This document shows positions 18,464 to 26,222 of a stretch of 64,000 nucleotides of DNA, one piece after another. A program made the translations under genes and the position numbers. Every line of letters begins with the position of its first letter. Position 1 is the stretch's first letter. Location of the stretch: the NCBI GenBank assembly GCA_041392835.1, contig JAWKLF010000010.1:1-64000 (forward strand). The letters run 5' to 3'. This stretch comes from OLB11 sp041392835. Its GTDB lineage: Bacteria > Bacteroidota > Bacteroidia > Chitinophagales > Chitinophagaceae. The notes beneath the pieces are model-generated. The model was not told the DNA's origin. It ran no database searches and worked only from the letters and a program-made list of their open reading frames with translations.

Positions 18464-21103
18464 ATGTTTAACTTAATTTTGTTAACTATTTACATGTTTA
18501 CATTCTGTAAAAATAGTTATAAAATCCATTACTATGCTTTAAAACGCATTGTCATTTTGGTTATTTGCTTATTATTTTTAAATAAATTAACAAGCGCACA
18601 AAGCAGCACTAATAATAGTAGACAAGAAAGCGATTCAGTTACAACTGAAGTAAATACAAAAGATTCTATTGCCTTTGCTATATCAAAGGATAAGCCTGAT
18701 GAAAAAGTAATCTATAAAGCACAAGATTCGATAGTGTTTGATGCAAAACAAAAAATACTACAATTATATGAAGGTGCCGAAATAAAATACACAGATATAC
18801 AAGTCAATGCCGATTATATTTTTTACGAACAAGATTCGTCTACTTTACATGCGCTTGCTATACATCAGTTGGACTCCACTACCGTAAAAGACACCATAAA
18901 AAAGCCCACTATCAAACAAGGGGAAGAGAGTTCTACTTTTACCAGTTTGCAATATAATTTTAAATCTAAAAGAGCATTGCTTGAGCATGCATTTTCGCAA
19001 TACGGTGAGGGCTATATACATAGCGAACAAGTAAAACGTAATAACGATAACTCTATCAATGGGTATAGAAATATATATACTACTTGTAATGCTGAAGTGC
19101 CGCATTTTGGAATTGCAGCTAAAAAAGTAAAAATAATTCCAAACAAAATAGCCGTGAGTGGTAGTGCTAATTTGGTTATTGAAGAAATTCCGACACCTTT
19201 ACTTTTGCCATTTGGTTTATTTCCACTCAAGCAAGGTCAACGAAGTGGATTCAAATTACCTACCTATGATATGAGTGACAATTTGGGCTTTGGACTTCGT
19301 GAGTTTGGATATTATTTTGCTATTAGTGAAAAAGTAGATTTATTAGCCTTAGCCGATGTATATGCCTTGGGAACATGGAGGGCAGGCATAGCTTCAAAAT
19401 ATATAAACCGATATAGATATAATGGTAGCTTATCTTTTAATTATGCGTATACCAAAATAGGAGAGGAGTTTGAACAAAACAATACCATACAAAGAACGTT
19501 TAATGTAGCTTGGATACATACTATAGATCCTAATGTATTATCTGGTAGTAATTTTTCTGCCAATGTAAATATTGGAAGTAGTCGTTATCAAAAAAATAAT
19601 ACTTACGATGCGAATCTGTACTTAAATAATAATTATAGTTCTTCCATTTCGTATTCTAAATCTTGGAAAAACAAACCCTTTAATTTCTCTGCCGCCTTGC
19701 GTCACAATCAAAATACTCAGACTCGATTAGTAAAAGTAACGCTGCCCGAAATTAATTTTTCTATCAATCAAATTTTTCCTTTCCAATTTAGAAAAAATAT
19801 TATTAAACCCCGATGGTATGAAAAAATAAGTGCCAGTTATCAATTGAGTGCTGTAAATAGTATAGATTTTTATGATTCAACTTTTTCATTATCTACACTC
19901 CGGTTTTCAGATTTTAATAATGGTATGAAACAAACAATACCTATAAATGCTAATTACAATGTTCTGAAATATTTTAACTTTACTATAGGAGCCACTTATA
20001 ATGAATATTGGTATTTGCAAAAACTATTTAAAGAATACGATTTTTCAGAAAATAAATTAGATACAATAACTACAAGAGGTTTCATAACAGCCCGTGATTA
20101 TGCTTTTAATAGCTCTATCTCTACTCGAATTTATGGAATTAAATTGTTTAAAAAAGGTAAAATAAAAGGCATTAGGCATGTATTGACTCCTTCACTAAAT
20201 GCAAATTTAAGACCCGATTTTGGAGCACCTAAATATGGATATTACTACAACTCATTTACCAATCAATATTATACCAATAGCAGACAATCTTATTTTGATG
20301 GATCAATATTTGGAGGCCCTCCAGATGGAAAGGTAGGAGGTGTAGGATTTAATATAGGTAATACATTACAGTTGAAAACACGGTCTAAAAAAGACTCCTC
20401 TGCACAAGACAAAAAAATAAACATTATTGATGGTTTAAATATTTCTTCTTTTTACAATGCTGCCGTCGACTCTTTTAGATGGAGCAACTTGGCTATTTCA
20501 TATCGTACTACTTTGTTTGAGTCTATACAGTTATCTGGAGGATTAAGTTATACGCCTTATAGTTTTAATAAAACAACAGGCCTCAGACAAAAAACTTTTT
20601 TGTATCAAGAACATGAAGGTTTGTTACGATTTCAAACTGCCAGTATAGCCATGACTGCTTCTTTGCCATTCAAGAAAAATAACAATGCACTAAAAATAGC
20701 CAATAGTGATCAACGTTTAGCTATAGGAAATAACTATTATAGCTATGCCGATTTTAATATTCCTTGGACCTTGGCTGTCAATTATTCTTTAGACTTTAAT
20801 AAAAAATACATTATACTGTCTCAACGAGATAGTTTAATACTCACTCAGAATCTGAATTTTTCGGGCGATGTAAATTTAACTTCCAAATGGAAAGTTGGCT
20901 TTAGAAGTGGTTATGATTTTAGACTCAAGGAAATCAGCTTTACATCTCTCGATATTTATAGAGATTTGCATTGTTGGGAAATGAAATTAAATATCATACC
21001 GTTTGGATATAGAAAATCATACAATTTTTCTTTAAATGTAAAAGCTTCCGTATTGCAGGATTTAAAACTGTTGAGAAGAAGAGATTTTAGAGATAATTTT
21101 TAG
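18464..21103 (+). CDS. LptD-like outer-membrane LPS assembly protein
   Basis: An 879-residue protein with a hydrophobic export segment (ILVICLLFLNKLTSAQ). An OstA-type N-terminal domain (EGAEIKYTDIQVNADYIFYEQD) is followed by a large beta-barrel ending in SFNLSLNVKASV-like strands near the C-terminus. This is the Bacteroidota form of LptD, which inserts lipopolysaccharide into the outer leaflet. The GLFPLKQGQRSGFKLPTYD segment is characteristic of the family. The start could be 18464 or 18494 (MFTFCK). It diverges from the amidase-MlaD-OstA operon, so all envelope genes here share one intergenic control region of about 50 bases. Confidence 0.8.
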   Translation: MFNLILLTIYMFTFCKNSYKIHYYALKRIVILVICLLFLNKLTSAQSSTNNSRQESDSVTTEVNTKDSIAFAISKDKPDEKVIYKAQDSIVFDAKQKILQLYEGAEIKYTDIQVNADYIFYEQDSSTLHALAIHQLDSTTVKDTIKKPTIKQGEESSTFTSLQYNFKSKRALLEHAFSQYGEGYIHSEQVKRNNDNSINGYRNIYTTCNAEVPHFGIAAKKVKIIPNKIAVSGSANLVIEEIPTPLLLPFGLFPLKQGQRSGFKLPTYDMSDNLGFGLREFGYYFAISEKVDLLALADVYALGTWRAGIASKYINRYRYNGSLSFNYAYTKIGEEFEQNNTIQRTFNVAWIHTIDPNVLSGSNFSANVNIGSSRYQKNNTYDANLYLNNNYSSSISYSKSWKNKPFNFSAALRHNQNTQTRLVKVTLPEINFSINQIFPFQFRKNIIKPRWYEKISASYQLSAVNSIDFYDSTFSLSTLRFSDFNNGMKQTIPINANYNVLKYFNFTIGATYNEYWYLQKLFKEYDFSENKLDTITTRGFITARDYAFNSSISTRIYGIKLFKKGKIKGIRHVLTPSLNANLRPDFGAPKYGYYYNSFTNQYYTNSRQSYFDGSIFGGPPDGKVGGVGFNIGNTLQLKTRSKKDSSAQDKKINIIDGLNISSFYNAAVDSFRWSNLAISYRTTLFESIQLSGGLSYTPYSFNKTTGLRQKTFLYQEHEGLLRFQTASIAMTASLPFKKNNNALKIANSDQRLAIGNNYYSYADFNIPWTLAVNYSLDFNKKYIILSQRDSLILTQNLNFSGDVNLTSKWKVGFRSGYDFRLKEISFTSLDIYRDLHCWEMKLNIIPFGYRKSYNFSLNVKASVLQDLKLLRRRDFRDNF

Positions 21104-21729
21104 CAATTTACATAATGCAAACCCGGTGTGTATTCCTTTTCTAATAATCTTAAAAGATTATTGTAGTGCTCTTTATTGTTTAAGAAATCGAGCGATTCAT
21201 TGTCTATAACAAGTGTTGGTATGTGTATAGATTTGATATAGTTTAAATATGCATCTTGTAAACTCAGTAAATAATCGTCTGGAATATTTTTCTCATATTC
21301 TCTATTTCTTTTTAATATATTTTGTCTCAGCTTTTGCAATGGCGAATGCAAATAAATGATCAAATCGGGTTTAACAAGATTTGGGTAAATTATATCAAAC
21401 AATGTTTCGTATAAATGAAATTCATCTTCTGGCAAATTGATTTTTGCAAATAGCTTACTCTTTATAAATAAATAATCTGAAATGGTGTAGGAATTAAATA
21501 GCGAACGTGTTGTTAGAAACTTTTTTAATTGTTGATACCGATCGGCCAAAAAGGAAAGCTCCAATGGGAATGCATAGCGCTCTTTCTCTTTATAAAATTT
21601 GGGCAAAAAAGGGTTGTCAGCAAATTGCTCTAATATTAACTCAGCATCAAATGTTTCTTGCAATAATTGTGACAAGGTGGTTTTTCCAGCACCAATATTC
21701 CCTTCTACAGTAATAAATTTATATTGCAT
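21100..21729 (-). CDS. Deoxynucleoside kinase
   Basis: A 209-residue P-loop kinase that phosphorylates deoxynucleosides for salvage. The Walker A is GNIGAGKTTL (residues 10-19). The substrate-side motifs are LEQFADNPFLPKFY, LSFLADRYQQ (Asp-Arg) and SDYLFIKSKLFA. The lid carries KRNREYEKNI, and the adenine-binding region is near NYIKSI. It resembles the deoxyadenosine/deoxyguanosine kinases of Bacteroidota and Gram-positives. It converges with the LptD-like gene, overlapping its stop by four bases. Read leftward, TATATTTG at 21745-21738 sits just upstream of the ATG, suggesting a very short leader. Confidence 0.9.
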   Translation of the reverse strand: MQYKFITVEGNIGAGKTTLSQLLQETFDAELILEQFADNPFLPKFYKEKERYAFPLELSFLADRYQQLKKFLTTRSLFNSYTISDYLFIKSKLFAKINLPEDEFHLYETLFDIIYPNLVKPDLIIYLHSPLQKLRQNILKRNREYEKNIPDDYLLSLQDAYLNYIKSIHIPTLVIDNESLDFLNNKEHYNNLLRLLEKEYTPGLHYVNC

Positions 21730-21841
21730 AAACCTTGCAAATATAACAGTAAGATTATTTTTACATTCGCTAAGTTTTAAAGCTTGTATATTTTACAAAA
21801 GTCCTTTGTATTATTATTTATCTTTACGCTATCATTTTATT

Positions 21842-22495
21842 ATGGGTATCATCGAAATAGATCATCATGCATTACAAATACATTTAAAATCTACTTTATT
21901 TTTATATGGAAATGCGCTATCTGAAATTATCCGTGCCAATATGGAAGATGAAATCAATACCATGTGGAATGAAGTACGAGGGATAATATGGCTTAACCAT
22001 GAGCCTTATTTACTTCAATTTGAAGTGGATGTGCACCTGCATCAAAATATAACACCTACGGATATAGCTGCCAATACCAATCCTCAATATAATTATTTTA
22101 GAATTGAAGATTTTGCACATGGAAATATTTCTTTTGTAGATGGTTTAGGATGCAATACGGGCTATTTTCTATCAGAAAACCTATATATAAATAGTACTAC
22201 AGCGGCACACGAATATGGACATACCTTGGGTTTGCCACATCCCGAAATTTTAGATATAAGAGGGCAGGGAATACCAGGTATTATGTATCCACGAGGTACT
22301 ATAGTGGATGCCATATATCAATACGATGAAAAAGCACTACCAGGTGCAAAAGGCGGTACACTATACCCAATACACAGAAGAGTACTTCAAAAAGACATTG
22401 ATGATTTGCATATTGATGCCCATATTATAAGAAAAAATATGGTTATAGGACAGTTTTCGTCTGTTTATCATGCGGCACACGTGCCAACGGTTTAA
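21842..22495 (+). CDS. Putative metzincin metalloprotease, cytoplasmic
   Basis: A 217-residue protein with the complete metzincin zinc motif HEYGHTLGLPH, followed 35 residues later by a Met-turn-like PGIMYPRGTI. These place it near the matrixin/M10-like proteases. I choose the ATG at 21842 (MGIIEIDHHALQ): the longer frame runs antisense through the deoxynucleoside kinase start. No signal peptide is visible, which is unusual for a metzincin; it could act inside the cell or be a domain relic. The gene converges with AMP nucleosidase, overlapping by four bases. Confidence 0.75.
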   Translation: MGIIEIDHHALQIHLKSTLFLYGNALSEIIRANMEDEINTMWNEVRGIIWLNHEPYLLQFEVDVHLHQNITPTDIAANTNPQYNYFRIEDFAHGNISFVDGLGCNTGYFLSENLYINSTTAAHEYGHTLGLPHPEILDIRGQGIPGIMYPRGTIVDAIYQYDEKALPGAKGGTLYPIHRRVLQKDIDDLHIDAHIIRKNMVIGQFSSVYHAAHVPTV

Positions 22496-23262
22496 AACTT
22501 TAAGTGCTTTACCGTATTGCCTTTATTAATAAGTTGTTTTAATGACTCAATGCCGATTAAAAGATGGCGTTGCACAAAATTTGATGTAACTGACTTATCA
22601 CTTTCGGCTGTTTTAACGCCTTCTGGTAGCATAGGTTGGTCGCTTACCAGCAACAAAGCTCCTGTAGGTATCCGATTATAAAACCCGGTAGTAAAAATAG
22701 TAGCAGTTTCCATGTCAATAGCCATGGCTCGTATAGTTTTTAAATAGTTTTTAAAACTATTATCATGTTCCCATACTCTTCTATTTGTAGTATAGCATGT
22801 GCCTGTCCAATAGTCAAATCCCATATCTCGTATAGTTGTTGATATTGCTTTTTCTAAAGCAAATGCTGGCAAGGCAGGCACCTCTGGAGGCATATAGTCG
22901 TTGCTTGTACCTTCTCCACGTATGGCAGCTATAGGTAAAATAAGATCACCGACCTTATTTTTTCGCTTCAGGCCACCACATTTTCCTAAAAAAAGTACGG
23001 CTTTTGGCGAAATGGCAGTCAACAAATCCATAACAGTAGCAGCAGAAGCCGAACCCATTCCAAAATTAATAATTGTGATGCCCTGAGCAGTTGCACATTG
23101 CATGGGTTTGTCTTTGCCAATTATTTTTACTTTGTGCATTTTGGCAAAATGCTCTACATAATTTGTAAAGTTGGTTAAGAGCACATATTTCCCAAAATTT
23201 TTTAACTCTTCGCCAGTATATCGTGGTAGCCAATTATTTACAATTTCTTGTTTTGTTTTCAT
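22492..23262 (-). CDS. amn: AMP nucleosidase (short form)
   Basis: A 256-residue enzyme of the purine nucleoside phosphorylase fold that hydrolyses AMP to adenine and ribose 5-phosphate. Motifs: INFGMGSASAATVMDLL, VLFLGKCGGLKRKNKVGDLILP, RGEGTSNDYMPPEVPALP and AIDMETATIFTTGF. The Bacteroidota form lacks the N-terminal domain of the E. coli enzyme (484 residues), so the length is normal. It works in adenine nucleotide turnover beside the nucleoside kinase nearby. Confidence 0.9.
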   Translation of the reverse strand: MKTKQEIVNNWLPRYTGEELKNFGKYVLLTNFTNYVEHFAKMHKVKIIGKDKPMQCATAQGITIINFGMGSASAATVMDLLTAISPKAVLFLGKCGGLKRKNKVGDLILPIAAIRGEGTSNDYMPPEVPALPAFALEKAISTTIRDMGFDYWTGTCYTTNRRVWEHDNSFKNYLKTIRAMAIDMETATIFTTGFYNRIPTGALLLVSDQPMLPEGVKTAESDKSVTSNFVQRHLLIGIESLKQLINKGNTVKHLKF

Positions 23263-23305
23263 TTTTTATTTTTTATAAAACATTGAAATATAATATATTA
23301 TATAA

Positions 23306-24295
23306 TTATACTAAAGTGTTAGTATAGTAATTTTCTATTTCATCAAAAAGTAATAATAGCTCAGCTTGGCTTTCTGCATGTACCAATTTGAGTCTAAAAT
23401 CTTTTACATTCGGCAGCGATTTTAAATAGTTTGCATAGTGTCTTCTCATTTCTAAAATACCCAGTTTTTCTCCTGTCCACTGAATGGAAAAGTCTAAATG
23501 CAGTTTGCATACTTGCAATCGCTCTGCTATAGAAGGTTTGGGCAAATGTGTCTGATAGGATAAAAAATGCTTAATTTCATTAAAAATCCATGGATAACCA
23601 ATGGCAGCACGCCCTATCATTATACCATCTACATGATATTTATTTTTATATGCTAATGCTTTTTCAGGACTTGTAATATCGCCATTGCCAAATATGGGTA
23701 TGTGCATACGGGGGTTATTCTTAACGTCTGCTATCAATGACCAATCGGCATCGCCTTTGTACATTTGAGTACGAGTTCTGCCATGTATAGAAAGGGCTTG
23801 AATCCCAACATCTTGCAATCTTTCGGCCACATCTACAATATTTTTTGATTTTTCATCCCATCCCAATCTTGTTTTGACTGTAACAGGTATAGAAACAGCT
23901 TTTACAACCGCTTTTGTTAGCGAAATCATTTTAGGAATATCTTTCAATATACCAGCACCTGCGCCTTTGCAAACTACTTTTTTTACAGGGCACCCAAAAT
24001 TAATATCTAATAAATCAGGACCTGTGGCTTCTACTATTCTTGCACACTGCTCCATAGCCTCTTCATCGCCACCAAAAATTTGTATGCCTATAGGACGCTC
24101 AGAGTCATAAATATCCAATTTTTGTCTGCTTTTTATGGCATCTCGTATGAGACCTTCGCTACTAATAAACTCTGTATACATCAAGTCGGCACCATATTTT
24201 TTGCAAACAGAACGAAAAGGAGGGTCACTTACATCCTCCATAGGTGCTAATAGCAAAGGAAAGTCGGGTAATGATATAGAGCCTATTTGTGGCAT
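23306..24295 (-). CDS. dusB: tRNA-dihydrouridine synthase DusB
   Basis: An FMN TIM-barrel enzyme reducing uridine in the tRNA D-loop. The opening LPDFPLLLAPMEDVSDPPFR, the catalytic DINFGCPVKKV (Cys), KTRLGWDE, SIHGRTRTQMYKG and GIMIGRAAIGYPWIF are all present. I choose the ATG at 24295 (MPQIGS). TATCTTTG (read leftward, 24308-24301) ends only five bases before it, so the longer frame would start inside or upstream of the promoter. At 329 residues it is of normal size. It is a single-gene unit facing the DUF937-OmpA gene. Confidence 0.9.
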   Translation of the reverse strand: MPQIGSISLPDFPLLLAPMEDVSDPPFRSVCKKYGADLMYTEFISSEGLIRDAIKSRQKLDIYDSERPIGIQIFGGDEEAMEQCARIVEATGPDLLDINFGCPVKKVVCKGAGAGILKDIPKMISLTKAVVKAVSIPVTVKTRLGWDEKSKNIVDVAERLQDVGIQALSIHGRTRTQMYKGDADWSLIADVKNNPRMHIPIFGNGDITSPEKALAYKNKYHVDGIMIGRAAIGYPWIFNEIKHFLSYQTHLPKPSIAERLQVCKLHLDFSIQWTGEKLGILEMRRHYANYLKSLPNVKDFRLKLVHAESQAELLLLFDEIENYYTNTLV

Positions 24296-24449
24296 ATTGG
24301 CAAAGATAGTCAAGATGAAACTTTCAATATTACATATCACATATATATTATAAAATAATAAATTTTAGATAGTATGGGCTATGTTTAAAAAATATTCATA
24401 ATATTGAGCTGAAATTATAACCTTTTATCACAATTTAAACAAACAAAAA

Positions 24450-25781
24450 ATGAGTCAATTACTAGAAACCCTAAAGGGTTTAGCTACCAATCAAATTGTA
24501 AGTGCTGCTGCCAAACACATGGGCGAAAGCGAAAATGGCATAACTAAAGCATTAGGAGGCCTTTTGCCAACTATATTGGGCGGTATGCTTAATTCTAACT
24601 CCAATAACCATTCTGTAATCGGAGATTTGTTGGGAAAAGCTGGTGGAAACACAAATTTAATAACAGATTTAGTGGGCGGTTTTGCCGGTGGCCAAACAGA
24701 CAATAATCCTTCTTTAGGCCTTGGTTCAAGTCTTATAAAAGGTATATTTGGCGATAAAGTAGGCGGATTAGTTAATTTGATTTCTAATTTTTCAGGTACT
24801 AAATCATCATCTTCTAATTCTCTATTAAGCCTTGCAGGAACATTAATAGCTTCTTTTTTGGGTAAAAAAATGTTAGGCGAAGGTTTAAATTTAGGCGGCA
24901 TTATGAATTGGTTAGGCGGTAGTAGAAAAGAAATAGAATCAGCTATACCAGCAGGTTTTAGTTCATATTTAACCTCTTCAGAACCTTCTTCAAGATCTGC
25001 TTCTACAGCTTCAAGTTCATCATTGTCTTCATCAGATGATAATAGTGGTGGTGGTATGAAATGGCTATTGCCATTATTATTATTGGGTTTATTAGGACTT
25101 GGTATATGGTATTTCATGAAAGGATGCAACAAAAGTGAAGATGGAGTAGCTACAGATACAACTACAGCAATGTCTTCAGACGCATCATCGGATCAGGTGG
25201 TAGTAGATGCTATGGGACACGATTCTTTGGCTGTACAAGCCGATGCTTCTGCTTCTACTAATGCAACTGCAGGTGGTAGTTTAGATGCTGATGGCAACTG
25301 GATTACAGTAAAAGGTGATCCAAAAAAAATTAAATTAGACAATGGTGTTGAAATAGATGCTACAAAAGGTTCTTTAGAAGATAAATTCCATTCATTTATT
25401 AAAGACCCAAATGCCGTAGCTGGAAAAGACATCTGGTTCAATTTTGAAGATTTGTTATTTGATACTGGTAAATCTACCTTAAAAGCAAGTTCACAAAAAC
25501 AATTAGACAACGCTGTAGAAATATTAAAAGCATATCCTAATGTAAAAATAAAATTAGGCGGATATACTGATAATACTGGCGATTCTACTGCCAATGTGAA
25601 ACTATCGGATAGCAGAGCAAAAACAGTTTATAACCAAATGATGAATAAAGGTGTTGCAAAAACATCTTTTGAAGATAAAGCTTACGAAGGTTACGGTCCT
25701 CAGCATCCTGTAGCAGACAATGCAACACCAGAAGGTAGAGCACAAAATCGTAGAATTTCTTTAAGCGTAAGAGCTAAATAA
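24450..25781 (+). CDS. DUF937-OmpA family protein
   Basis: A 443-residue protein in three parts. A DUF937 region rich in Gly/Asn (residues 1-150, for example GGLLPTILGGMLNSNSNNHS) comes first. A transmembrane helix follows after a Ser-rich linker (WLLPLLLLGLLGLGIWYFM, about 205-223). An OmpA-like peptidoglycan-binding domain occupies about 325-443 (IKLGGYTDNTGDSTANVKLSDSRAK and GRAQNRRISL). The OmpA domain anchors envelope structures to the cell wall; the role of DUF937 is unclear. This fusion is known from Bacteroidota. A strong terminator follows at 25805. Confidence 0.85.
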   Translation: MSQLLETLKGLATNQIVSAAAKHMGESENGITKALGGLLPTILGGMLNSNSNNHSVIGDLLGKAGGNTNLITDLVGGFAGGQTDNNPSLGLGSSLIKGIFGDKVGGLVNLISNFSGTKSSSSNSLLSLAGTLIASFLGKKMLGEGLNLGGIMNWLGGSRKEIESAIPAGFSSYLTSSEPSSRSASTASSSSLSSSDDNSGGGMKWLLPLLLLGLLGLGIWYFMKGCNKSEDGVATDTTTAMSSDASSDQVVVDAMGHDSLAVQADASASTNATAGGSLDADGNWITVKGDPKKIKLDNGVEIDATKGSLEDKFHSFIKDPNAVAGKDIWFNFEDLLFDTGKSTLKASSQKQLDNAVEILKAYPNVKIKLGGYTDNTGDSTANVKLSDSRAKTVYNQMMNKGVAKTSFEDKAYEGYGPQHPVADNATPEGRAQNRRISLSVRAK

Positions 25782-25804
25782 GAGGTTCTAATATCTTATA
25801 TAAT

Positions 25805-25837
25805 AAAGGCTGTTCAAACGAACGGCCTTTATTTTTT
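25805..25837 (+). terminator. Rho-independent terminator
   Basis: Stem AAAGGC-TGTTC against GAACG-GCCTTT with an AAAC loop, followed by ATTTTTTT. It lies 24 bases after the OmpA-protein stop. Confidence 0.85.
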
Positions 25838-26222
25838 TGTCAACTAATATCAGCAATCAATAAAACTTTTTTCAAAAAAGGCATAATACCAATCTTATCC
25901 CTGTGTATTCGGGATTAAAACCAATTTATACCAAAGTTCCAGATGAATTGGGAAACAGTTATCCAATAGGCATATACTTCCGTAATCTGTGGAATAAGAT
26001 TTGGTCTCCGACACAAATCACTTTGGTATTATTGCTTTGTTACAACAGTTTAATGTCTTTAGCCAGTGCTAATGTATAATTCGGGTTTAATCGAAATAAT
26101 ATAATAAACAAAAATTGCCGCTTTTTTTTGTTAAAGAATTCGTTTTTTTCTCTTTTGCCTATATCTTCACGATACTATTACGCATTAATTACTAAGTTGC
26201 GAACAGGTAAAAATTTATTCGA
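25838..26222. other. Intergenic stretch with start-less open frame and repeat end
   Basis: A plus-strand frame of about 65 codons, open from about 25884 to a TAA at 26074-26076, has no start codon upstream. Its wording (KPIYTKVPDELGNSYP) reads like a coding remnant. The end of the dispersed element described at 10405 is present at 26068-26087. No intact gene is seen. Confidence 0.4.

Noticed and set aside
24491..25132. 213-codon leftward frame opposite the DUF937-OmpA gene
   Set aside because: Pro/Ser/Leu-rich shadow of the Gly/Asn-rich coding strand; the plus-strand gene has clear domains.
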